Notes: generated by a model from the letters alone, not told the origin. DNA of 64,000 nt from Arachis hypogaea (GCF_003086295.3 NW_027255482.1:1-64000), one strand, 5' to 3'. Counted from the stretch's first letter, positions 20,872 through 32,373 are shown. Numbers and translations are program-made.

Positions 20872-22757
20872 ATGAGCAGGAGCAAAGATAAAGGCATACT
20901 TGTTTAAGCTGATCCTAAACATGAAAGGACCTTGAAGAGAAAGCTTAGAGTAAGCTTAGAGTGGAAGTCCAAACCGTTAGACAGAAGGATGGTGAGTCCC
21001 TCTATGAAGCTTGGGAGAGATACAAGTAATTGATCAGAAGGTGCCCTTCTGACATGCTTTCAGAATGGAGCATCATAGGAATCTTCTATGATGGTCTGTC
21101 TGAACTATCCAAGATGTCATTGGATAGCTCTGCTGGAGGATCTCTTCATCTGAAGAAGACGCCTGCAGAAGCTCAAGAACTCATTGAAATGGTTGCAAAT
21201 AACCAATTCATGTACACCTCTGAAAGGAATCCTGTGAATAATGGGTCAACTCAGAAGAAAGGAGTTCTTGAGATTGATACTCTGAATGCCATATTGGCTC
21301 AGAATAAAATATTGACCCAACAAGTCAATATGATTTCTCAGAGTCTGTCTGAAATGCAAGTAGCAACAGGCAGTACTAAGGAAGCTTCCTCTGAAGAAGA
21401 AGCTTATGATCCTGAGAACCCAGCAATGGAAGAGGTGAATTACATGAGAGAATCCTATGGAAACACCTATAATCCTTCATGGAGAAATCATCCAAATCTC
21501 TCATGGAAGGATCAACAGAGACCTCAACAAGGTTTCAACAACAAAAATGGTGGAAGAAACAAGTTTAGCAATAGCAAGCCTTTTCCATCATCTTCTCAGC
21601 AACAGATAGAGAATTCTAAGCAAAACCCCTCTGACTTAACAACCATTATCTCTGATCTAATCAAAACCACTCAAAGTTTCATGACTGAAACAAGGTCCTC
21701 CATTAGAAATTTGGAGGCACAATTGGGTCAGTTGAGTAAGAAAATTACTAAACTCCCTCCTAGCACTCTCCCAAGCAATACAGAAGAGAATCCAAAAAGA
21801 GAGTGCAAGGCCATAACCACATCTCACATGGCCGAACATGGATAGGAGGAAGAGGCAGTGATTCCCACTGAGGAAGACCTCAATGGACGCCCACTGACCT
21901 CTATGGAGTTCCCTAATGAGGAACCATGGGAATCTGAGGCTCATTCTGAGACCATAGAGATTCCATTAAATTTACTTTTGCCATTCATGAGCTCTAATGA
22001 GTATTCTTCCTCTGAAGAGGATGAAGATGTCACTGAAGAGCAAGTTGCTAAGTACCTTGGAGCAATCATAAAGCTAAATGACAAGTTATTTGGTAATGAG
22101 ACTTGGGAGAATGAACCTCCATTGCTCATCAAAGAACTAGATGACTTGACTAGGCAGAGATTACCTCTGAAGAGACAAGATCATGGAAAATTCTCAATAC
22201 CTTGTACCATAGGCACCATGACCTTTGAGAAGGCTCTGTGTGACCTAGGATCAAGCATAAAGCTCATGCCTCTCTCTATAATGGAAAAGCTAGGGATCAT
22301 TGAGGTACAAGCTGCAAGAATCTCACTAGAGATGGCAGACAATTCAAAGAAACAGGCTTATGGACTTGTAGAGGATGTCTTGGTGAAGGTTGAAGACCAT
22401 CACATCCCTGCTGATTTCATAGTCCAAGAGACTGGGAAGTGTATGGATGAATCCATCATCCTTGGCAGACCCTTCCTAGCCACAGCAAAAGCTGTGATTG
22501 ATGTTGACAGAGGAGAATTGATCATTCAAGTGAATAAAGACTCCCTTGTGTTTAAAGCTCAAGGATATCCCTCTGTCACCATGGAGAGGAAGCATGAAGA
22601 GCTTCTCTCAATACAGAGTCAAACAGAGCCCCCACAGTCAAACTCTAAGTTTGGTGTTGGGAGGCCACAACCAAACTCTAAGTTTGGTGTTGAACCCCCA
22701 CATTCAAACTCTAAGTTTGGTGTTGGGAGGTTTCAACATTGCTCTGAACATCTGTGA
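20872..22757 (+). pseudogene. gag: R3 gag-protease (gutted)
   Basis: Starts MSRSKDKGILV, then TAA (GAA in R4). The gag core is reduced by a deletion of several hundred bases joining KRKLR to the VQTVRQKDGESLYEAW region. It is readable again from 21030: RRCPSDMLSEW, TPAEAQELIEMVANNQ, LDTLNAILAQNKILTQQ, YNPSWRNHPNLSW, LEAQLGQLSKK. There is a stop at 21843-21845, then a protease-like part with ALCDLGSSIKLMPLS (22236-22280) and ILGRPFLATAKAVIDV. It ends with three SKFGV repeats at 22640-22730. No zinc knuckle and no RT follow. It cannot make a functional capsid protein, yet ORF2 downstream stayed open. Confidence 0.85.
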
Positions 22758-22822
22758 GGCTCCATGAGAGCCCACTGTCAAGCTATTGACATTAAAGAAG
22801 CGCTTGTTGGGAGGCAACCCAA
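22758..22822 (+). ncRNA. Triple stem-loop after R3 gag-protease
   Basis: Three small stems in 65 nt starting at the gag stop: GGCTC-CATGA-GAGCC, GTCAA-GCTA-TTGAC, and TTGGG-AGGCAA-CCCAA (22807-22822). The block is present, with little change, after gag-protease in R4, R5 and R6. It is a cis RNA element candidate (translation, packaging or processing). Confidence 0.6.
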
Positions 22823-22968
22823 TCGTTACTATTCTATGATAGTTTTCTATTTTCTATTTTCTATGTTTTCTGTAGGTTGATGATCATGTGAAGTCACAAA
22901 AATAATTGAAAAAGCAAAAATAAAGTGAAAAACAAAATGAAAAATAGAACACCCTGGAGGAGACAGTT

Positions 22969-23150
22969 ACTGGCATTTAAATGCCAGTAAAGGTAGCAGA
23001 ATGGGCGTTAAACGCCCAGTCTGGCACCATTCTGGGCGTTTAACGCCAGAAATGGGCACCAGACTGGCGTTTAACGCCAGGAATGGGCAAGAAGCTGGCG
23101 TTAAATGCCAGAAATGGGCAGCAGCCTGGCGTTTAACGCCAGGATTGGCA
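22969..23150. repeat. R3 internal palindrome array
   Basis: Six units of CTGGCGTTTAACGCCAG and variants at about 32 bp spacing, with ATGGGCA spacers. The array lies about 300 bp before the internal TATA box and 490 bp before the ORF2 start. Confidence 0.9.
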
Positions 23151-23444
23151 GAAAGGGGTGTTTTGCACGCCACTTGGTGCAGGGATGAGATATCCTTGAC
23201 ACCTCAGGATCTGTGGACCCCACAGGATCCCCACCTAGCCCACCACTCTCTCTCTTCTTCACCCATTCAGCAAACACCTCAATACCTCTTCCCCAAAAAC
23301 CCCTCACCTATCAAATCCCACCATTCTCTTCACCACTCACATCCATCCTTCATAAAACCCCACCTACCTCACCATCCAAATTCAAACCACTTTCCCTCCC
23401 AAACCCACCCATAATGGCCAAACCATACACACCCCTCTCACCCC

Positions 23445-23452
23445 TATATAAA
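23445..23452 (+). promoter_or_regulatory. R3 internal TATA box before ORF2
   Basis: TATATAAA in CCCCTATATAAACCC, about 190 bp before the ORF2 ATG, followed by a CT-rich stretch (23500-23570, Y-patch-like). R6 has the same box at 50917-50924. The palindrome array, TATA and CT-rich order imitates the LTR promoter. Confidence 0.5.
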
Positions 23453-23569
23453 CCCATTTTCACTCCTTCATTTTCACACAACCTAAACACCACTTCTCCC
23501 CCTTGGCCAAACCACAAAGCCCACTCTATCTCCTCTATTTCTTCTTCCTCTACTCTATTCTTTCTTCTT

Positions 23570-23604
23570 TTGCTCGAGGACGAGCAACCTTCTAAGTTTG
23601 GTGT
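23570..23604 (+). promoter_or_regulatory. R3 hairpin plus TAAGTTTGGTGT before ORF2
   Basis: TTGCTCG-AGGA-CGAGCAA (7 bp stem, 23570-23587), then TAAGTTTGGTGT at 23593-23604. The same pair of motifs stands before the 3' LTR at 35784-35819. Confidence 0.75.
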
Positions 23605-23642
23605 GGTAAAAGCTAAAGCTTTTTATTTTTCCATAACCATTT

Positions 23643-24137
23643 ATGGCACCAAAGGCCGGAGAAACCTCTAGAAAGAGGAAAAGGAAGGCAAAAGCTTCCA
23701 CCTCTGAGTCATGGGAGATGGAGAGATTCCTCTCAAGGGTGCATCAAGACCACTTCTATGAAGTTGTGGCCAAGAAGAAAGTGATCCCCGAGGTCCCTTT
23801 TAAGCTCAAAAAGGGCGAATATCTGCAGATCCGACATGAGATTCGAAGAAGAGGTTGGGAAGTTCTCACCAACCCCATTCAACAAGTCAGAATCTTAATG
23901 GTTCAAGAGTTCTATGCCAATGCATGGATCACCAAGAACCATGATCAAAGTGTGAACCCGAACCCTAAGAATTGGCTTACAATGGCCCGAGGGAAATACT
24001 TGGATTTTAATCCGGAAAATGTAAGGTTGGCATTCAACTTACCCATGATGCAAGGAGATGCACACCCCTACACTAGAAGGGTCAACTTTGATCAAAGGTT
24101 GGACCAAGTCCTCATGGACATATGTGAAGAGGGCGCT
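23643..24137 (+). CDS. R3 ORF2, 5' part, split by R4
   Basis: ATG at 23643 gives MAPKAGETSRKRKRKAKAST, a lysine/arginine-rich start that could be a nuclear signal. It then enters the plant transposon-protein domain: FLSRVHQDHFYEVVAKKK, EIRRRGWEVLTNPIQQV, VQEFYANAWITKNHD, ARGKYLDFNPENVRLAF. It is open for 165 codons up to the R4 insertion. The reading frame resumes exactly in phase at 34047, after one copy of the GCGCT duplication, so the gene was intact (383 residues) when R4 landed. It is the least damaged gene of the R3 element. Its function is unknown. Confidence 0.7.
24133..24137. repeat. Target-site duplication of R4, left copy
   Basis: GCGCT before the R4 5' LTR, with the same GCGCT at 34042-34046 after the 3' LTR. 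The undisturbed homologous site is in R6 near 51606-51612. Confidence 0.92.
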
Positions 24138-25853
24138 TGATGAGCGGATAATTTATACGCTTTTTGGCATTATTTTTAGTATGTTTTTAGTAGAATCTAG
24201 TTACTTTTAGGGATGTTTTCATTAGTTTTTATGTTAAATTCACATTTCTGGACTTTACTATGAGTTTGTGTATTTTTTTGTGATTTTAGGTATTTTCTGG
24301 CTGAAATTGAGGGACTTGAGCAAAAATCAGATTCAGAGGTTGAAGAAGGATTGCTGATGTTGTTGGATTCTAACCTCCCTGCACTCAAAATAGATTTTCT
24401 GGAGCTACAAAACTCAAAATGGCGCGCTTCTAATTGCATTGGAAAGTAGACATCCAGGGCTTTCCATCAATATATAATAGTCCATACTTTGCTCAAGTTT
24501 AGACGATGCAAACTGGCGTTCAACACCAGCTCTCTGCCCAATTCTGGCGTCCAGCGCCAGAAACAAGTTGCAAAGTGGAGTTCAACGCCCAAACTGGCAC
24601 AAAAGCTGGCGTTCAACTCGAAGAATGACCTCTCCACGTGTAGACTTCAAGCTCAGCCCAAGCACACACCAAGTGGGCCCCAGAAGTGGATTTATACATC
24701 AATTACTTACTTCTGTAAACCCTAGTGACTAGTTTATTATAAATAGAACTTTTTATCATTGTATTCGTAGTCTTGGTTACTCCGGTTCCCCTCTGGGGCC
24801 GAGACCAATGAACTCCATTATCACTTATGTATTTTCAATGGTAGAGTTTCTGCACTCCATAGATTAAGGTGTGGAGCTCTGCTGTTCCTCAAAGATTAAT
24901 GCAAAGCACTTCTGTTTTCTATTCAATTCATCTTATTTCGCTTCTAAGATATTCATTCGCACTTCAACCTGAATGTGATGAACGTGACAATCATCATCAT
25001 TCCCTATGAATGTGTGCCTGACAACCACTTCCGTTCTACATTAGATTGAATGAGTATCTCTTAGATCTCTTAATCAGAATCTTCGTGGTATAAGCTAGAT
25101 TGATGGCGGCATTCATGAGAGTCCGGAAAGTCTAAACCTTGTCCGTGGTATTCCGAGTAGGACTCTGGGATTGAATGACTGTGACGAACTCCAAACTCGC
25201 GAGTGCTGGGCGTAGTGACAGACGCAAAACGATAGTAAATTCTATTCCAGTATGATCGAGAACCTCCAAGATGATTAGCCATGCAGTGACAGCGCATCGG
25301 ACCATTTTCACAGAGAGGAATAGGATGCAACCAACGACAAGGGTGATGCCTCCAGACGATTAGCCGTGCTGTGACAGAGCATTTGGACCATTTTCTCGAG
25401 AGGATTGAAAGTAGCCATTGGCACCGGTGACATCCTTACACAAAGCCAGCCATAGAAAGGAGTAAAACTGATTGGATGAAGACAGCAGGAAAGCAGAGGT
25501 TCAGAGGAATGAATGCATCTCCATACGCTTATCTGAAATTCTTACCAATGATTTACATAAGTATTTCTATCCTTATTTTAGTATTAATTTCGAAAACTCC
25601 ATAACTATTTTATATCCGCCTGACTGAGATTTACAAGGTGACCATAGCTTGCTTCATACGAACAATCTCTGTGGGATCAACCCTTACTCACGTAAGGTTT
25701 ATTACATGGACGACCCAGTGCACTTGCTGGTTAGTTATGTGAAGTTGTGAAGATATGTTTAGACCATGGTTCTGTGCATCCGTTTTTGGTGCCATCGCCA
25801 GGGAATCAATTTCGAGCAATAATTCACAACCTGAGTAACAATTTCGCATACCA
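24138..25853 (+). repeat. R4 5' LTR
   Basis: 1716 bp, TGATGAGCGG...GCATACCA. It is 86 bp longer than the 3' copy because a GTGACAGAGCAT...GGACCATTTT repeat near 25290-25395 is present twice here and once in the 3' LTR. Palindrome cluster 24511-24620, TATA 24738-24745, U5 stem-loop near 25682-25697. Confidence 0.95.
24738..24745 (+). promoter_or_regulatory. R4 5' LTR TATA box
   Basis: TATAAATA in TTATTATAAATAGAAC, 118 bp after the palindrome cluster. The 3' LTR copy is at 33012-33019. Confidence 0.75.
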
Positions 25854-25859
25854 AGTTTT

Positions 25860-25876
25860 TGGCGCCGTTGCCGGGG
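25860..25876 (+). promoter_or_regulatory. R4 primer-binding site (tRNA-Asp type)
   Basis: TGGCGCCGTTGCCGGGG, six bases after the 5' LTR. It is the best-preserved copy of this site in the window. Confidence 0.9.
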
Positions 25877-27640
25877 ATTGTTCGACTTTGGACAACTGAC
25901 GGTTCATCTTGTTGCTCAGATTAGGTAATTTTCTTTTTGTTTTATTTTCAAAAATTTTTCAAAAATCTTTCAAAGATTTTCTCATCTGTTTTCGAAAAAA
26001 TAAAAAAATGTTTTCAAAAATATTTTTTTCTTCAGAATTTTTAAGAATGAATTATAGTGTTTCATGAAGCATGTTGAAGCCCGGCTGGCTATAAAGCCAT
26101 GTCTCAATTCTTTTGGACTCAAGAGAATAGCTTCTTTATCTTTCTTAGCAAATTGGCTGCTGAATGTAAAGTTCTACTAAAGCTTGGCTGGCTATTAAGC
26201 CATGCCTGACCCTTTGATTGGAGCTTTAGACTAAAGAGCATAAGATTCCTGGAAGTCATATTAAGAATTTCGGAATCCTTATTTTTCTTTTTCAAAATGA
26301 TTTTCGAAAAAAAATTAAAAGAAAATACAAAAAAAAATTTAGAAAATCATAAAAATCAAAAATATTTTTTGTGTTTCTTGTTTGAGTCTTGAGTCATGTT
26401 ATAAGTTTGGTGTCAATTGCATGTTCATCTTGCATTTTTCGAAAAAATTCATGCATTCATAGTGTTCTTCATGATCTTCAAGTTGTTCTTGGTAAGTCTT
26501 CTTGTTTGATCTTTGCAATTGCATGTTTTGTGTCTTTTCTTGTTTTTCATATGCATTCCTGAATTCTTTATGTCTAAGCATTAAAGAATTCTAAGTTTGG
26601 TGTCTTGCATGTTTTCTTTGCATTAAAAATTTTTCAAAAATGTGTTCTTGATGTTCATCATGATCTTCATAGTGTTCTTGGTGTTCATCTTGACATTCAT
26701 AGCATTCTTGCATGCATTCATTGTTTTGATCCATAACTTTCATGCATTGCATCATTTTTCTTGTTTTTCTCTCTCATCATAAAAATTTAAAAATAAAAAA
26801 AATATCTTTCCCTTTTTCTCAAAATTTCGAAAATTAGATTTGACTTTTTCAAAAATTTTTAAAATCTAGTTTTTATGAGTCAAATCAAATTTTCAATTTA
26901 AAAAAATCTTATCTTTTTCTTAATTTTACATCATATTTTCGAAAATAACATCATCAATTAATGTTTTGATTCAAAAATTTCAAGTTTGTTACTTACTTGT
27001 TAAGAAAGATTCAAACTTTAAGTTCTAGAATCATATCTTGTGATTTCTTGTGAATCAAGTCATTAATTGAGATTTTAAAAATCAAATCTTTTTCAAAAAC
27101 TAATTTCTATCATATCTTTTCAAAAATATCTTCTTATCTTACCTTTTTCAAAAAAATGATTGCAAAATATCTTTTCTAACCTCCTAACTTCTTATCTTTT
27201 TAAAATTTGTTTCAACTAACTAACTAACTTTTTGTTTGTTTCTTACCTTTTTCAAAACTACCTAACTAACTCTCTCTCTCTAATTTTCGAAAAAATCTTC
27301 CCTCTTTTTCAAAATTTCTTTTTAATTAGACTAATTATTTTATTTTTTATTTGAATTTTCGAAAAACTACTAACCTTTTTCAAAAACTATTTTCGAAAAT
27401 CACTAACTCTTTTTCAAAAATTATTTTCGAAAATTCTCTCCTCCTCTCATCCCTTTCTATTTATTTATTCATCTACTAACACTTCTCTTCATCTCACATC
27501 TCTGCTCCTATCATCACCTTTGTGTTTGGATTCTTCATTCTTCTTCACCCCTATTCCTTTTCTTCTTCTACTAACAATAAGGAACCTCTTTACTGTGACA
27601 TAGAGGATTCCTCTTCTTTTCTTTTTCTCTTCTCTTTCTT
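25877..27640 (+). other. R4 leader, AT-rich with TTTTCGAAAA palindromes
   Basis: 1.76 kb without a gene. TAAGTTTGGTGT occurs at 26402-26413 and 26592-26603. About nine TTTTCGAAAA words (for example near 25988, 26301, 26437, 26936, 27283, 27390, 27424) are scattered through it. The R5 leader (minus, 45619-47499) is homologous. Such a long leader is usual for packaging signals in large gypsy elements. Confidence 0.65.
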
Positions 27641-29971
27641 ATGAGCAGGGACAAAGAAAAAAACATTCTTGTTGAAGCTGATCCAGAACCTGAAAGGACT
27701 CTGAAGAGAAAACTAAGAGAAGCTAAATTACAACAATCCAGAGACAACCTTATTGAAAATTTCGAACAAGTAAAGGAGATGGCAGCCGAACCCAACAACA
27801 AAAATGCAAGGAGAATGCTTGGTGACTTTACTGCACCTAATTCCAATTTACATGGAAGAAGCATCTCCATTCCTACCATTGGAGCAAACAATTTTGAGCT
27901 GAAACCTCAGCTAGTTTCTCTGATGCAGCAGAACTGCAAGTTTCATGGACTTCCATCTGAAGATCCTTTTCAGTTCTTAACTGAATTCTTGCAGATCTGT
28001 GATACTATTAAGACTAATGGAGTAGATCCTGAAGTCTACAGGCTCATGCTTTTTCCTTTTGCTGTAAGAGACAGAGCTAGAATATGGTTGGACTCTCAAC
28101 CCAAAGACAGCCTGAACTCTTGGGATAAGCTAATCACGGCTTTCTTAGCCAAGTTCTTTCCTCTTCAAAAACTGAGCAAGCTTAGAGCTAATGTTCAAAC
28201 CTTCAGACAAAAAGAAGGTGAATTCCTCTATGAAGCTTGGGAAAGATACAAGCAGTTGACCAAAAAGTGTCCTTCTGACATGCTTTCAGAATGGACCATC
28301 CTGGATATCTTCTATGATGGTTTATCTGAGCTATCAAAGATGTCATTGGATACTTATGCAGATGGATCCATTCACCTAAAGAAAACGCCTGCAGAAGCTC
28401 AAGAACTCATTGACATGGTTGCTAATAACCAGTTTATGTACACTTCTGAGAAGAATCCTGTGAGTAATGGGACGCCTATGAAGAAGGGAGTTCTTGAAAT
28501 TGATACTCTGAATGCCATATTGGCTCAGAATAAAATATTGACTCAGCAAGTCAATATGATTTCTCAGAGTCTGAATGGAATGTAAGCTGCATCCAACAGT
28601 ACTCAAGAGGCATCTTCTGAGGAAGAAGCTTATGATCCTGAGAACCCTGCAATAGCAGAGTTAAAATACATGGGTGAACCATATGGAAACACCTACAATC
28701 CATCATGGAGAAATCACCCAAATCTCTCATGGAAGGATCAAAAGCCTCAACAAGGCTTTAATAATGGTGGAAGAAACAGGTTTAGCAATAGCAAGCCTTT
28801 TCCATCATCCACTCAGCAACAGACAGAGAATTCTGAGCAGAATCCATCTAGCTTATCAAATTTAGTCTCTGATCTATCTAAGGCCACTGTGAGTTTCATG
28901 AATGAAACAAGGTCTTCCATTAGAAATTTGAGAGCACAAGTGGGCCAGCTGAGTAAAAGGATCACTGAAATCCCTCCTAGTACTCTCCCAAGCAATACAG
29001 AAGAGAATCCAAAAGGAGAGTGCAAGGCCATTGAATTAATTACCATGGCCGAACCCACAAGAGAGGAAAAGGACGTGAATCCCAAGGAAGAAGACCTCCT
29101 GGGACGTCCAGTGATCAATAAGGAGCTTCCCTCTGAGGAACCAAAGGAATCTGAGACTCATCTAGAGACCATAGAGATTCTATTGAACCTCCTTATGCCA
29201 TTCATGAGCTCGGATGAATATTCCTCCTCTGAAGAGAATGAGGATGTTACTGAAGAGCAAGCTGCCAAGTTCCTTGGTGCAATCATAAAGCTAAATGCCA
29301 AATTATTTGGTATTGAAACTTGGGAAGATGAACCTCCCTTGTTCACCAATGAACTAAGTGATCTGGATCAACTGACATTGCCTCAGAAGAGACAGGATCC
29401 TGGAAAGTTCATAATACCTTGTATCATAGGCACCATGATCTTTAAGGCTCTGTGTGACCTTGGTTCAGGAATAAACCTCATGCCCCTCTCTGTAATAGAG
29501 AAACTGGGAATCTATGGGGTGCAAGCTGCTAAAATCTCATTAGAGATGGCAGACAATTCAAGAAAATAGGCTTATGGACAAGTAGAGGACGTGCTAGTAA
29601 AGGTTGAAGGCCTTTACATCCCTGCTGATTTCATAGTCCTGGATACTGGAAAGGAAGAGGATGAATCCATCATCCTAGGAAGACCTTTCCTAGCCACAGC
29701 AAGAGCTGTGATTGATGTGGACAGAGGAGAATTGATCCTTCAATTAAATAAGGACAACCTTGTGTTTACAACTCAAGGATCTCTCTCTGCATCCATAGAG
29801 AGGAAGCAGAAAAAGCTTCTCTCAAAGCAGAGTCAACCAAAGCCCCCACAGTCAAACTCTAAGTTTGGTGTTGGGAGGCCACAACCAAACTCTAAGTTTG
29901 GTGTCAAACCCCCATATCCAAACTCTAAGTTTGGTGTTGGGAGGTCTCAACAAAGCTCTGCACATCTGTGA
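27641..29971 (+). pseudogene. gag: R4 gag-protease, two in-frame stops
   Basis: One frame of 777 codons from MSRDKEKNILVEADPEPERT. Residues ~130-230 are the retrotransposon gag core (MLFPFAVRDRARIWL, SWDKLITAFLAKFF, YEAWERYKQL, CPSDMLSEWTILDIFYDGL). A Q/N-rich linker and the short coil LRAQVGQLSKRI follow. The protease-like part carries ALCDLGSGINLMPLS with D-L-G at the active site, and IILGRPFLATARAVIDV. The C-terminus repeats SKFGV three times. The stops at 28583-28585 (TAA) and 29567-29569 (TAG) replace Gln codons seen in relatives. There is no zinc knuckle. The protein is the structural and maturation component of the particle, and other enzymes must come from elsewhere. Confidence 0.88.
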
Positions 29972-30036
29972 GGCTCCATGAGAGCCCACTGTCAAGCTAT
30001 TGACATTAAAGAAGCGCTTGTTGGGAGGCAACCCAA
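29972..30036 (+). ncRNA. Triple stem-loop after R4 gag-protease
   Basis: GGCTC-CATGA-GAGCC (29972-29986), GTCAA-GCTA-TTGAC (29991-30004) and TTGGG-AGGCAA-CCCAA (30021-30036), starting directly at the gag-protease stop. Confidence 0.6.
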
Positions 30037-30175
30037 TGTTTATTTATCTAATTTTATTTTTGTTTTTCATGTTTTCTTAGGTTCATGATCATGTGGAGTC
30101 ACAAAATAAACGAAAAATTTAGAAACAGAATAAAAAACAGTGGAAGATAAATCACACCCTGGAGGAAGCACTTGC

Positions 30176-30451
30176 CTGGCATTCAACGCCAGAACAGAGC
30201 ATAGTTCTGGCGCTGAACGCCCAAAATGGGCAGTATCTGGGCGCTGAACGCCCAAAATGGGCAGTATCTGGGCGCTGAACGCCCAAAATGGGCATCATCT
30301 GGGCGTTGAACGCCAGAATTGCACCCTGGAGAGGAGCTGACGCTGGACGCCCAGAACAAGCATGGTTCTGGCGTTCAACGCCAGAAATGGGCAACAAAGG
30401 GGCGTTGAACGCCCAAAATGGGCACCAACCTGGCGCTGAATGCCCAGAGTT
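30176..30451. repeat. R4 internal palindrome array
   Basis: Nine units around GGCGTTGAACGCC, GGCGCTGAACGCC and GGCGTTCAACGCC with AATGGGCA spacers, ~32 bp period. The centre differs from R3 and R6 (GGCGTTTAACGCC), but most units keep their dyad symmetry. Confidence 0.9.
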
Positions 30452-30792
30452 GTGTGCAAGGGCATTTTACATGCCTAATTTGGTGCAAGGTTGTAAATCC
30501 TTGAACACCTCAGGATCTGTGGACCCCACAGGATCCCCACCTACCTCCACTCACTCTCCTCTCTCTTCTCAATCATCCTCTATTCCCAATAAACACTCTT
30601 CCCCAAAACCCTTCACCTATCACCTCCATCTCTCTTCCCTATTTTCCATTCACCACTCACATTCATACATCCACCTACCTTCAAAATTCAATATCTCTTT
30701 CCCACCCAATCCCACCCATATGGCCGAATTCACACATCCCTCCATCTCTTCCATATCTTCTTCTTCTTCTTCTTCTTCTATTCTTTCTTCTT

Positions 30793-30827
30793 TTGCTCGA
30801 GGGCGAGCAACATTCTAAGTTTGGTGT
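30793..30827 (+). promoter_or_regulatory. R4 hairpin plus TAAGTTTGGTGT before ORF2
   Basis: TTGCTCG-AGGG-CGAGCAA (30793-30810), then TAAGTTTGGTGT at 30816-30827. The internal TATA box seen in R3 and R6 is missing because the region between array and hairpin is shorter here. Confidence 0.7.
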
Positions 30828-30865
30828 GGTAAAAGCATAGCTTTTTTGTTTTTCCATAACCATTA

Positions 30866-31294
30866 ATAGCACCTAAGGCCAGAGAAACCTCAAGAAAGAG
30901 GAAAGGGAAGACAACTGCTTCCACCTCTGAGCCATGGGAGATGGAAAGATTCATCTCACAAGCCCATCACTAAGAAAAGGATGGAGCAAACAAGAGAGCA
31001 CATTCATGGATCTCAACAGGCACATGAAGAAGCTCATCATCATGAAATCCCTGAGATACCTCAAGGGATGCACTTTCCTCCACAGAATTTTTGGGAGCAA
31101 ATCAACACCTCCCTAGGAGAATTAAGTTCCAACATGGGACAATTAAGGGTGGAACATCAAGAGCACTCCATCATCCTTCATGAAATTAGAGAAGATCAAA
31201 AAAGCAATGAGGGAGGAGCAACAAAGACAAGGAAGAGACATAGAAGAGCTTAAGGACATCATTGGTTCCTCAAGAAGGAAACGCCACCATCACT
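30866..31294 (+). pseudogene. R4 ORF2, start lost and core deleted
   Basis: The position of the ORF2 start reads ATAGCACCTAAGGCC (ATG in R3 and R5), the same change as in R6. After about 30 codons an internal deletion of roughly 730 bp, judged against R6, joins ...GATTCATCTCA to CAAGCCCATCAC, removing nearly all of the transposon-protein domain and shifting the frame. The C-terminal tail is still readable: EIPQGMHFPPQNFWEQINTSLGELSSNMGQL and the coil VEHQEHSIILHEIREDQ. It is not functional. Confidence 0.8.
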
Positions 31295-32373
31295 AAGGTG
31301 GACTCATTCCTTGTTCTTACATTCTCTGTTTTTCATTTTCTCTATGTTAAGTGCTTATCCATGTTTGTGTCTTCATTACATGATCATTAGTATTTAGTAA
31401 CTTTGTCTTAAAGTTATGAATGTCCTATGAATCCATCACCTCTCTTAAATGAAAACTGTTTTAATTCAAAAGAACAAGAAGTAGATGAGTTTCGAATTTA
31501 TCCTTGAACTTAGTTTAATTATATTGATGTGGTGACAATGCTTCTTATTTTCTGAATGAATGCTTGAACAGTGCATATGTCTTTTGAAGTTGTTGTTTAA
31601 GAATGTTAAATATGTTGGCTCTTGAAAGAATGATGATGAGGAGATATGTTATTTGATAATCTGAAAAATCATAAAAATGATTCTTGAAGCAAGAAAAAGC
31701 AGCAAAAGACAAAGCTTGCAGAAAAAAAAAAGAAACAAAATAGGCGAAAAAATAGAAAGAAAAAGAAAAAGCAAGCAGAAAAAGCCAAAAGCTCTTAAAA
31801 CCAAAAGGCAAGGGCAATAAAAAGGATCCCAAAGCTTTGAGCATCAATGGATAGAAGGGCCTAAAGGAATAAAATCCGGGCCTAAGCGGCTAAACCAAAC
31901 TGTCCCTAACCATGTGCTTGTGGCATGAAGGTGTCAAGTGAAAACTTGAGACTGAGCGGTTAAAGTCAAGGTCCAAAGCAAAAGAAGAGTGTGGTTAAGA
32001 ACCCTGGACACCTCTAATTGGGGACTTTGGCAAAGCTGAGTCACAATCTGAAAAGGTTCACCCAATTATGTGTCTGTGGCATTTATGTATCCAGTGGTAA
32101 TACTGGAAAACAAAGTGCTTAGGGCCACGGCCAAGACTCATAAAATAGCTGTGTTCAAGAATCATCATACTGAACTAGGAGAGTCAATAACACTATCTAA
32201 ACTCTGAGTTCCTATAGAATCCAATCATTCTGAACTTCAATGGATAAAGTGAGATGCCAAAACTATTCAAGAGGCAAAAAGCTACAAGTCCCGCTCATCT
32301 GATTGGAGCTATGTTTCATTGATAGTTTGGAATTTATAGTATATTCTCTTCTTTTTATCCTATTTGATTTTCA
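31295..32373 (+). other. R4 3' noncoding region with purine tract
   Basis: No gene. It contains a 105 bp A/G-rich tract (31686-31790) and a block (about 31850-32330) closely matching R3 (35240-35700) and, reversed, R5 (41110-41560). Confidence 0.65.

Noticed and set aside
23001..23671. Open frames over the GGCGTT-AACGCC arrays and CT-rich tracts (also 30288-30818 and 42554-42970 -)
   Set aside because: They follow the array symmetry and end in low-complexity S/P/H stretches. The frames differ between homologous copies, so they are not genes.
25070..25330. Minus-strand open frames inside family A LTRs (also 33344-33631), and 24489-24725 and 32763-32999 (+)
   Set aside because: They lie in LTRs and are repeated with them. 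Composition is not protein-like, and part of each is the palindrome cluster.
30176..30451. Regular short repeats with spacers, superficially like a CRISPR array
   Set aside because: This is plant nuclear DNA inside an LTR element. The repeats are palindromic and divergent, spacers are short and similar to each other, and no cas genes exist.
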